Shown here piece after piece: positions 7,322 through 13,516 of a DNA stretch of 13,516 nt; the first letter of the stretch is position 1; each line of letters opens with the position of its first letter. Made by a program: the position numbers and the translations under genes. The notes under the pieces are model-generated. The model saw only the letters and a program-made list of their open reading frames with translations. It was not told where the DNA came from and searched no databases. Source of the stretch: an uncultured Steroidobacter sp. GTDB taxonomy: Bacteria > Pseudomonadota > Gammaproteobacteria > Steroidobacterales > Steroidobacteraceae. The DNA lies in the NCBI GenBank assembly GCA_946478975.1, contig CAMLEO010000200.1, positions 1 through 13,516 of the forward strand, in the 5' to 3' direction.

Positions 7322-9172
7322 TTAGAACATCTCGGACGCGTCGGGGGGACGGATCCGCGCCGCCTGGTGGCGGGAAACGATGTGATCGCCAGTGATCATT
7401 TCGTCATACGCCTGGCCGGGGCCGACCATGGGATAGACGCCGGCATCGGGATCGATCATGACTTCGAGGAACGCCGGTCCCTTGAACTCGATGAACTCGC
7501 GCACCACCCGCTCGACGTTCTCTTTGCGATCCAGGCGCACGGCATACGGAAAGCCATCGGCCTGCGCGGCTTTCACGAAATCTTTTTTGTGGAGCGACTT
7601 GTCGCTCGCCGACAGGCGGCCCTTGAAGAACAACTTCTGCCACTGCTTGACCATGCCGTCGCCGCAGTTGTTCAACACCACGATCTTCACCGGCAAGTCA
7701 TAAGTCGTCACGGTCTCGAGCTCGCCGAGATTCATGCGAATGCTGGCGTCGCCATCGATGTCGATGACCAGCTTGTCCGGATTCGCGAGCTGCGCGCCGA
7801 TTGCAGCAGGCAGGCCGAAGCCCATCGTGCCCATGCTGCCGGACGTCAGCCACAAGCGCGGCGAACGAAAATCGAAATACTGCGCCGACCACATCTGGTG
7901 CTGGCCGACACCGGTGCTGATGATGGCGTCGCCCTGCGTGAGCCGGTTGATCGCTTCGATCACGTGATACGGCTGGATCAGCGTGCTGGCGCGATCGTAG
8001 TTCATCGGATGATTGCGCCGGAGTTGGGCGCAGTGATCGGTCCATTGCGTCCAATCGCGGCGGAAATTGCTGCGGCGGCCGTAAGCGAGCAGCGAGCGCA
8101 GCGCTTCAGGCAGCATGCCGACGTGATGCCATTGCACCGGCTTCACTTTGTTCACTTCGGATGCGTCGATGTCGATCTGCGCAATGCGCCGGGCGTTCGG
8201 TGCGAACTTCGGCGGATTGCCGGCGACGCGATCGTCGAAGCGCGCGCCGAGCGTAATCAGGAAATCGCAATCCTCGACCGCGTAGTTGGCAAACGCCGCG
8301 CCGTGCATGCCGAGCATGCTCATCGACAACGGATGTTTGGTATCGATCGCGCCCAATCCCATCAGCGTCGTCACCACCGGGATGTTGTATTCGAGCGCGA
8401 GCTCACGCAGTGCCGGCGCTCCGCCTGAATGCACCACGCCGCCGCCGGCGTAGATCAACGGGCGCTTCGCTTCGCCGAGCATGTTGAAGAACTCCGCACA
8501 CTGCGCGTCCGACAACGTACTGCGAAGCAAGCGATTCATTCGGTGACGGTAGCCCGGCACTGGCAGGCGCCCTGCGCCTTGAAAAGAGCCGCGCCAGTTC
8601 TGTACGTCTTTGGGAATATCGATGACGACCGGGCCGGGGCGGCCGGTGCGTGCGATCTCGAACGCCGTGCGAACCGTGGCTTCCAGCTTTGCCGCGTCAG
8701 TCACCAGGAACACGTGTTTGGCAACCGAGCCCATGATGCTGGCGACCGGCGCTTCCTGGAACGCGTCGCTGCCGATGGCGCCGGTCGGAACCTGGCCGCA
8801 GATGACGACGATGGGCACGGAGTCGGCCATGCAATCGCGCACCGGCGTGACCGTATTGGTGGCGCCGGGGCCGGAAGTGACCACACAGACGCCGACCTTG
8901 CCGGTGCTGCGCGCGTAACCCGCGGCCATGAAGCCGGCACCCTGCTCGTTGGCGGGCACGACCAGCGGCATGGGCTGGCGGCCATCGACTGCGTGATCGC
9001 GGTTATAGACGAAAATCGCGTCGTAAGTCGGCAGGATCGCGCCGCCGCTGTAGCCAAATACGGTGTCCACGCCTTCGTCGGCCAACACCTGGACGATGAT
9101 CTCGGCGCCTGACATCTGCTTGCCGGCGAGCGGATGGCTGGCGACGGAAAGCGCGGCGGGACTGTGTTTCAC
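7322..9172 (-). CDS. ilvB: Acetolactate synthase large (catalytic) subunit
   Basis: This ThDP/FAD enzyme joins two pyruvates, or pyruvate and 2-oxobutyrate, as the first shared step of valine, leucine and isoleucine synthesis. The 616-residue chain has the three expected domains: the N-terminal ThDP domain (FGYSGGAILPTYD, catalytic Glu76 in NEQGAGFMAAGYAR, VTSGPGATNTVTP, GQVPTGAIGSDAFQE), the central FAD-binding domain (LGMHGAAFANYAVED, LGARFDDRVAGN) and the C-terminal ThDP domain (GVGQHQMW, GTMGFGLPAAIGAQ, IDGDASIRMNLGEL to LNN, GMVKQWQKLFF). The Trp of the QWQ motif, linked to 2-oxobutyrate preference, is kept. Two motif changes stand out: NEQ where HEQ is usual, and GDAS where bacterial enzymes mostly have GDGS. 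Start: a GTG at 9172 with weak GGA upstream; an ATG at 9115 (MSGAEIIVQ) begins at the conserved region and is a real alternative. It is divergent from the small-subunit gene. Confidence 0.95.
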   Translation of the reverse strand: MKHSPAALSVASHPLAGKQMSGAEIIVQVLADEGVDTVFGYSGGAILPTYDAIFVYNRDHAVDGRQPMPLVVPANEQGAGFMAAGYARSTGKVGVCVVTSGPGATNTVTPVRDCMADSVPIVVICGQVPTGAIGSDAFQEAPVASIMGSVAKHVFLVTDAAKLEATVRTAFEIARTGRPGPVVIDIPKDVQNWRGSFQGAGRLPVPGYRHRMNRLLRSTLSDAQCAEFFNMLGEAKRPLIYAGGGVVHSGGAPALRELALEYNIPVVTTLMGLGAIDTKHPLSMSMLGMHGAAFANYAVEDCDFLITLGARFDDRVAGNPPKFAPNARRIAQIDIDASEVNKVKPVQWHHVGMLPEALRSLLAYGRRSNFRRDWTQWTDHCAQLRRNHPMNYDRASTLIQPYHVIEAINRLTQGDAIISTGVGQHQMWSAQYFDFRSPRLWLTSGSMGTMGFGLPAAIGAQLANPDKLVIDIDGDASIRMNLGELETVTTYDLPVKIVVLNNCGDGMVKQWQKLFFKGRLSASDKSLHKKDFVKAAQADGFPYAVRLDRKENVERVVREFIEFKGPAFLEVMIDPDAGVYPMVGPGQAYDEMITGDHIVSRHQAARIRPPDASEMF

Positions 9173-9332
9173 GACTGATTCCGAAAAAAAGCTGCATCTA
9201 GCGCCGGCCAGACTACCTCAAGCCCTCCTCCAGCGTCCATTTGGCCCCTGCGGAAAGGGCGGATCCCCAGCTAGGCGCGGGCGTGCGCCTCCCGTATGCT
9301 TTTCGGCCCTTTTCGCTGTCTCCTCACTAGCG
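9173..9332. promoter_or_regulatory. Divergent ilvB/ilvN control region
   Basis: This 160-nt region separates the large-subunit gene (minus) from the small-subunit gene (plus), so both promoters must lie here or within the gene starts. On the plus strand TATGCT (9295-9300) is a reasonable -10; the hexamer 17 nt upstream (TAGGCG, 9272-9277) is a poor -35. On the minus strand a run of seven T precedes the ilvB start. I found no leader peptide rich in Leu, Ile or Val, and no strong attenuator. Confidence 0.45.
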
Positions 9333-9839
9333 ATGACTTCTCGCAAGCGCCACATCGTGTCCATCCTGCTGCAGAACGAAGTGGGCGCGCTCACCCGCGT
9401 CACCAGTTTGTTCGCCACTCGCGGCTACAACATCGAGTCGCTGAACGTCGCGCCGACCGAGGATCCAACCGTATCGCGACTGACGCTGGTGACGACGGGC
9501 AGCGAAGCGGTGGTACAGCAGATCGTCAATCAATCGCTGAAGCTCATCGATGTCGTGAACGTCGATGACGTGACGCGCGATGCGCACGTCGAACGAGAGT
9601 TGTTGTTGTTGAAGCTGCGAGTGCCTTCGTCACAACTCGCTGCGCTCAACTCCGCCGTGCAAAAGGCGGGTGGAAAAGTCTTGTCGGATGACGCGGAAAG
9701 CTATACCGTCGAATTGACCGACAGCGAATCGCAGATCAACAGGTTCATTGCCGAAGCGGGGAATCTCGGCGAAGTCCTGGAGGTCGTACGCAGCGGTGCG
9801 CTGGCGATGCTGCGCGGAGCAACCACGCTTCGCGGGTGA
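9333..9839 (+). CDS. ilvN: Acetolactate synthase small (regulatory) subunit
   Basis: A 168-residue regulatory subunit of the IlvN/IlvH type, which binds valine for feedback inhibition and stimulates the large subunit. Residues about 7-80 are the ACT domain (HIVSILLQNEVGALTRVTSLFATRGYN, then NIESLNVAPTEDPTVSRLTLVT). Residues about 86-160 match the C-terminal domain (ERELLLLKLRVP through AEAGNLGEVLEVVRSGALAMLRG). Length and both domains match the family. The ATG at 9333 begins right before the conserved RKRHIVSILL; the frame is open upstream, but those residues lie antisense to ilvB and are not conserved-looking. No Shine-Dalgarno is visible before this ATG (upstream TCCTCACTAGCG), so initiation may be weak or use a short leader. 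No ilvC follows. Transcription is divergent from the large-subunit gene. Confidence 0.95.
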   Translation: MTSRKRHIVSILLQNEVGALTRVTSLFATRGYNIESLNVAPTEDPTVSRLTLVTTGSEAVVQQIVNQSLKLIDVVNVDDVTRDAHVERELLLLKLRVPSSQLAALNSAVQKAGGKVLSDDAESYTVELTDSESQINRFIAEAGNLGEVLEVVRSGALAMLRGATTLRG

Positions 9840-9853
9840 TTGAGATCTTTCGC

Positions 9854-9905
9854 AAACATCGTGGGGCAGGATGTTTCGGGAGCGCGTTCGACTCGTCGAA
9901 CGTGC
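9854..9905 (+). terminator. Two hairpins after ilvN
   Basis: AAACATC (9854-9860) pairs with GATGTTT (9870-9876) over a 9-nt loop. A second stem pairs GCGCGTTCGA (9882-9891) with TCGAACGTGC (9896-9905) over CTCG, with one G-U pair. Neither is followed by a real T tract, so these are terminator-like only. Confidence 0.35.
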
Positions 9906-9931
9906 GCCTTGGCGTCTGCGCGATGATGGTT

Positions 9932-9937
9932 GGGAGA
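9932..9937 (+). promoter_or_regulatory. Shine-Dalgarno deciding the GST start
   Basis: GGGAG (9932-9936) lies 5 nt before the ATG at 9942. The ATG at 9939 would be too close to it, and the TTG at 9930 lies before it. ATG 9942 also gives the conserved GST N-terminus MYRLYDY. Confidence 0.6.
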
Positions 9938-9941
9938 GATG

Positions 9942-10550
9942 ATGTATCGCCTGTATGACTACTTGCCTTCCGGTAACGGCTACAAAGTTCGCCTGGTGCT
10001 CAAATATCTCGAGCTGCCTTACGAGCTGATCGAGACCGACATCAAGATCGGCGCCACGCGCACCCCGGAATTCCTCGCCAAGAATCCCATCGGTCGCATT
10101 CCGCTGCTGGAAATTCCGGGCAAAGGTTATCTGCCCGAGAGCCACGCCATCATCGGGTTCCTGGCCGAAGGCTCGTCGCTCGTTCCCGAGGATCGTTTCC
10201 TGCGCGCGCGCATGTGGCACTGGCTGTGCTTCGAGCAATACAACCTCGAGCCCAACATCGGCACCGTGCGTTTCTGGCTCAAGTATCTCGGCAAGACGCG
10301 CGTCGAGCTCGGCGAGAAGCTGATCGAGAAAAAGAAGAGCGGCTACGCAGCGCTGGATGTGCTGGAAGACGGCTTGCGAGAGCGCAGCTTTCTGGTCGGC
10401 GAAGAATATTCGCTCGCCGACATCGGGCTGTACGCATACACGCATGTCGCGCACGAAGGCGGCTTCGATCTCGCGCCGTACCCCAACATTCGCAGCTGGT
10501 GTGAGCGAGTCGCGTCGCAGCCGCGCTGGGCGCCGATTACTGAGCGTTAA
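9942..10550 (+). CDS. Glutathione S-transferase family protein
   Basis: A 202-residue cytosolic GST, the usual length. The N-terminal thioredoxin-like domain (about 1-80) begins MYRLYDYLPSGNGYKVRLVL, where Ser10 or Asn12 is in the position expected to contact the glutathione thiol. It holds the cis-proline motif GRIPLLEI and the gamma-glutamyl-binding LPESHAI. The C-terminal helical domain (about 88-202) contains FLVGEEYSLADIGLYAYTHVA, the conserved N-capping/hydrophobic-staple region, and ends RSWCERVASQPRW. Substrate is unknown; such proteins conjugate or reduce electrophiles with glutathione. It converges with the quinone oxidoreductase gene and their stop codons overlap on TTAA at 10547-10550. 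A link to quinone or electrophile detoxification is suggestive but only inferred. Confidence 0.92.
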   Translation: MYRLYDYLPSGNGYKVRLVLKYLELPYELIETDIKIGATRTPEFLAKNPIGRIPLLEIPGKGYLPESHAIIGFLAEGSSLVPEDRFLRARMWHWLCFEQYNLEPNIGTVRFWLKYLGKTRVELGEKLIEKKKSGYAALDVLEDGLRERSFLVGEEYSLADIGLYAYTHVAHEGGFDLAPYPNIRSWCERVASQPRWAPITER

Positions 10551-11518
10551 GGCAAGAGCACCGTCGAACCGGTCGTTCGACGTGCTTCCAGATCGGCGTG
10601 AGCTTTCGCGGCGTCGCTCAAAGCGTAGGTCTGACCGATCTGGATTTTGATCACGCCACGCGCGATCAGATCGAACAGTTCCTGCGCACCGCGTGCGAGT
10701 GCCTGTCGCGTCGAAAAGAAATTGAAGATGGTCGGCCGCGTCATGTACAGCGAGCCGCGCTTCGATAATTCGAGCGGCGAAATCGCTGGCGGCGGGCCCG
10801 ATGCATTTCCGTAAGTCACCATCATGCCGCGAGGACGCAAGGCGTCCAGCGAGCGCATGAATGTATCTTTGCCGACGGAATCATATACAGCAGTGACACC
10901 GCGCCCGCCGGTAATCGCCTTCGCTTGCGCGACCCAATCGTCATCGGTCAGCAGCGCATGCTGAGCGCCGAGAGATCGCACCACATCCGCTTTGGCGGAA
11001 GATCCAACGACAGCTATCACGACCGCGCCCAAGTGACGGGCCCACTGCACGAGAATCGAGCCCACTCCTCCGGCGGCCGCATGCACGAGCAATGCGTCGC
11101 CCTTGCGCACGCGATACGCCTGTCGCAACAGCATCTGCGCGGTGAGACCTTTGAGAGTGGCTGCGGCGGCGGTTTTATCGTCGACCGCATCGGGAATTTT
11201 TACGAGCCGCTCGGCGGGCATCACGCGAGCCGCTGCATAGGCGCCGGATCCTTGCGCTGAATAAGCGACGCGATCGCCGACCTGCAATTGCTTCACGCCG
11301 GGGCCGACAGCTTCGATGACACCTGCCGCTTCTTTACCCGGCGTCGCCGGCAGCGGCACTTGATACAAACCGCTGCGCTCGTACACATCGATGAAGTTCA
11401 ATCCGACTGCGGTCTGGCGCAATCGCACCTGATCGCGTGCGGGCTCGCCGACTTCGACGGACTCCCATTGCAGGACTTCGGGGCCGCCAGTCTGATGAAA
11501 ACGGATGATGCCACTCAT
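10547..11518 (-). CDS. qorA: Quinone oxidoreductase / zinc-independent MDR alcohol dehydrogenase family
   Basis: A 323-residue NADPH-dependent quinone reductase-like member of the medium-chain dehydrogenase/reductase superfamily. The N-terminal GroES-like domain shows RFHQTGGPEVLQW, VGLNFIDVYERSGLY and GKEAAGVIEAVGPGVKQLQVGDRVAY (61-86). The Rossmann domain carries the dinucleotide motif HAAAGGVGS (146-154), then GARH-type WARHLGA and TAVYDSVGKDTF. The structural and catalytic zinc cysteines of alcohol dehydrogenases are absent, consistent with the QOR group. It would reduce quinones or enones in the cytoplasm with NADPH. The ATG at 11518 gives MSGIIRFH, matching the family; an ATG at 11539 would add seven residues. 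A TTACAAT box ends about 8 nt before this ATG, so the transcript may be nearly leaderless. It is downstream of the PII gene on the same strand. Confidence 0.92.
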   Translation of the reverse strand: MSGIIRFHQTGGPEVLQWESVEVGEPARDQVRLRQTAVGLNFIDVYERSGLYQVPLPATPGKEAAGVIEAVGPGVKQLQVGDRVAYSAQGSGAYAAARVMPAERLVKIPDAVDDKTAAAATLKGLTAQMLLRQAYRVRKGDALLVHAAAGGVGSILVQWARHLGAVVIAVVGSSAKADVVRSLGAQHALLTDDDWVAQAKAITGGRGVTAVYDSVGKDTFMRSLDALRPRGMMVTYGNASGPPPAISPLELSKRGSLYMTRPTIFNFFSTRQALARGAQELFDLIARGVIKIQIGQTYALSDAAKAHADLEARRTTGSTVLLP

Positions 11519-11525
11519 GCGGCCC

Positions 11526-11531
11526 ATTGTA
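11526..11531 (-). promoter_or_regulatory. Possible -10 box of the quinone oxidoreductase gene
   Basis: On the minus strand TACAAT (11531-11526) differs from TATAAT at one base and lies 7 nt before the ATG at 11518. No -35 match is present at 17 nt. If used, transcription would start at or near the start codon. Confidence 0.25.
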
Positions 11532-11555
11532 AGCCGCATCGATGGCGAGTAGCGC

Positions 11556-11577
11556 AGGCGGCGCCGGCGCGCCGCCT
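11556..11577 (-). terminator. GC-rich hairpin between PII gene and quinone oxidoreductase
   Basis: AGGCGGCG (11556-11563) and CGCCGCCT (11570-11577) form an 8-bp perfect stem around CCGGCG, 13 nt past the PII stop codon on the minus strand. No T tract follows. It may reduce read-through into the oxidoreductase gene, or act as a 3' stabiliser. Confidence 0.35.
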
Positions 11578-11590
11578 CGCTGGGTCGAGA

Positions 11591-12084
<494 letters not shown>

Positions 12085-12278
12085 CAACACCGCCGGGCTA
12101 CCCCAAAAAATGGCCCGGCAAAATCGCTCGCCAACGCACCAGATTAGAGCGCCGCACGGGAATGCCGCGCATCGATGGTGCACCTGAAGGCATCCGGACA
12201 TAGGTCGCATTGTCGATGACTCGCGCGTGATCGACATCCCGTCCTGAGCAAAAGACGGCTTAGGGCTCATTGCCCGCC

Positions 12279-12291
12279 TGGAGGCCCTATG
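12279..12291 (+). promoter_or_regulatory. Strong Shine-Dalgarno and ATG out of frame with the protease
   Basis: TGGAGG (12279-12284) is followed after 4 nt by ATG 12289. That frame runs to 12639 and overlaps the protease start region, but its product is Arg-rich and shadow-like. It may be a decoy, an upstream frame coupled to protease translation, or the remnant of an original start. Confidence 0.35.
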
Positions 12292-12334
12292 AGAAAAGGT
12301 GCGCGGGCTTGGGTTGGGAGCGGTTGGAAATCTG

Positions 12335-13516
12335 ATGGACGGCAGCAGGCGCGGCGGCGCGAGCAAACGCGTGGGCGACCTGTTGCGCAGAATCGCCGCC
12401 TTCAGTTTCGCCATCATCGCCGGCGCCGCATTCGCCGCCGAGCCCGGCGATTCGCAGATCCTGTATTTCGAGTCGCTGCACTTCGGCCCCTCGCCCGCCA
12501 CTCAACAGAAATCCACCGGCTCCCGCGAGCTGCAGTTCGATGCCTACGGCCGGCGCTTCGTCGTGTCATTGCAAACGAACGAGAAACTCTCGCCGCTGCT
12601 GCAATCCAAAGCCGGCATCGCGCCGCTCGAACTCTATAAAGGACAGGTCAATGGCATTGCGGGCTCCTGGGCGCGCATCGGCATTGCCGACGGCCAGCTG
12701 CACGGCATGTTGTGGGATGGCTCCGAGCTGTACGTGATCGAGCCGGCCGCCGACCTGGGCGAGTCTCTGCCGTCGAATGTTTCGGTGAGCCCCGGCACCA
12801 CGGCGATCTTCCGACTCAAAGATGTATTGATGAAAGCCGGTGCAGCTTCGTGCGGCACCGACTCCGACGGCGTCCAGCTCGACAAAGGCAGCGAAAGTTT
12901 CAACGCGCTGATGGGCGAGCTGAAGGGCTCGCCGACGATCATGCAGGCGGCGGGCGCGACGCGACGATTGGAAATCTCGGCGCTCGGCGACATGCTGTTT
13001 GTGAATCGCTACGGCTCCGAAGCGCGGGCGCGCAGCGAAATTCTGCTTCGCTTGAACAACGTCGACGGCATTTTCAGCGGCCAGCTCGGCGTGGAGATTC
13101 AGGTGCCGTCGGTCGATCTCGGCGATTCACTGTCGGACACCACATCGGCATCGTCGCTGCTCTCGGAACTGGCGGATCTGCGCAAGCGCTCGCCGAATCT
13201 TTATTCGCGCGGCCTCACACATCTGTTCACGGGACGCGATCTCGACGGCCGCACCGTCGGCCTCGGATATCTCGATTCGCTCTGCAGCCAGCGTTACGGC
13301 GCGGGGTTGACCGAGGCGCGAAATCTCAGCTCGTGGATCGAATCGCTGATCGCCGCGCACGAGATCGGCCACAACTTCGGCGCTCCGCATGACGGACAGG
13401 CCGATGCCGACTGCGCCTCCACCGCACCCGATCAGTACCTGATGGCCGCCAACATCAGCGGCAGCGACAAGTTCTCCGAGTGCAGTCTCTACGTCATGCG
13501 ACGGCGCCTGACGACC
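12335..13516 (+). CDS. Secreted reprolysin-like (M12B/ADAM-type) zinc metalloprotease, 5' part
   Basis: The frame is open past the right edge, so 394 N-terminal residues are seen. Residues 1-35 form a signal peptide: basic n-region (RRGGASKR, LLRR), hydrophobic AAFSFAIIAGAAFA, cleavage near AFA/AEP. A propeptide-like domain follows (about 36-150); YKGQVNGIAGSWARIGIADG and ELYVIEP resemble the M12B propeptide. Cys173 in AASCGTD is a candidate cysteine switch. The catalytic domain starts near residue 210 (RRLEISALGDMLFVNRYG, RLNNVDGIFSGQLGVEIQV). It carries the zinc motif HEIGHNFGAPHD (His342, Glu343, His346, His352) and the Met-turn region LMAANISGS (Met370), then FSECS. The protein would be exported and degrade extracellular protein after propeptide removal. 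The ATG at 12335 has GGAA (12326-12329) upstream; a GTG at 12299 is a weaker alternative. C-terminal domains are unknown. Confidence 0.9.
   Translation, partial: MDGSRRGGASKRVGDLLRRIAAFSFAIIAGAAFAAEPGDSQILYFESLHFGPSPATQQKSTGSRELQFDAYGRRFVVSLQTNEKLSPLLQSKAGIAPLELYKGQVNGIAGSWARIGIADGQLHGMLWDGSELYVIEPAADLGESLPSNVSVSPGTTAIFRLKDVLMKAGAASCGTDSDGVQLDKGSESFNALMGELKGSPTIMQAAGATRRLEISALGDMLFVNRYGSEARARSEILLRLNNVDGIFSGQLGVEIQVPSVDLGDSLSDTTSASSLLSELADLRKRSPNLYSRGLTHLFTGRDLDGRTVGLGYLDSLCSQRYGAGLTEARNLSSWIESLIAAHEIGHNFGAPHDGQADADCASTAPDQYLMAANISGSDKFSECSLYVMRRRLTT

Noticed and set aside
7112..8428. 438-codon plus-strand frame opposite ilvB
   Set aside because: Antisense shadow of a clear acetolactate synthase; His/Arg/Asp-rich low-complexity product.
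8429..9112. 227-codon plus-strand frame opposite the N-terminal part of ilvB
   Set aside because: Same antisense pattern, with no credible start signal or motif.
9063..9332. 90-codon N-terminal extension of the small acetolactate synthase subunit
   Set aside because: It overlaps ilvB antisense, and the family's N-terminus begins at the ATG at 9333.

Overview
The window is about 13.5 kb of GC-rich, densely coding DNA with long arginine- and alanine-rich antisense reading frames, as expected for a high-GC proteobacterium. A fadBA-type beta-oxidation pair, a large outer-membrane TonB-dependent receptor, GlnB with the uridylylation tyrosine Tyr51, and Gram-negative Shine-Dalgarno and terminator signals point to a gammaproteobacterium. 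A free-living member of the Steroidobacter/Nevskia/Xanthomonas side of the class is my guess; the genus is inference only. No phage, insertion sequence, CRISPR array, tRNA or rRNA was seen.

Layout. (a) 1-2371, plus strand: the 3' part of a FadB/FadJ-like 3-hydroxyacyl-CoA dehydrogenase, 18 nt, a complete thiolase, then a strong intrinsic terminator. (b) 2383-3757: a TetR-type regulator carrying two complete TetR units in one chain, flanked on both sides by copies of the same short AT-rich palindrome. (c) 3771-6738, minus strand: a 973-residue TonB-dependent receptor with its own terminator, convergent with the regulator. Its 583-nt upstream region has lower GC, several inverted repeats and a three-segment leader element that can form alternative hairpins. 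(d) 7322-9839: acetolactate synthase large subunit (minus) and small subunit (plus), divergent rather than in the usual ilvBN/ilvIH operon. (e) 9942-11929: a glutathione S-transferase (plus) and a quinone oxidoreductase (minus) that end on a shared TTAA, followed by a PII protein (minus) upstream of the oxidoreductase. (f) 12335-13516, plus strand: the N-terminal 394 residues of a secreted reprolysin-like (M12B) zinc metalloprotease, running off the right edge.

How they may work together. The dehydrogenase and thiolase do the last two steps of a beta-oxidation cycle. The double TetR protein next to them is a plausible acyl-CoA- or lipid-responsive regulator, and the receptor beyond it could import a related nutrient; both links rest only on adjacency. 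The acetolactate synthase subunits and PII protein are core amino-acid and nitrogen metabolism.

I did not find a clear new multi-gene system. The most unusual items are the tandem TetR protein with its flanking palindromes, the split divergent ilvB/ilvN pair with a large subunit that departs from the usual cofactor motifs, the switch-like leader of the receptor gene, and the ADAM-like protease with a propeptide and candidate cysteine switch.
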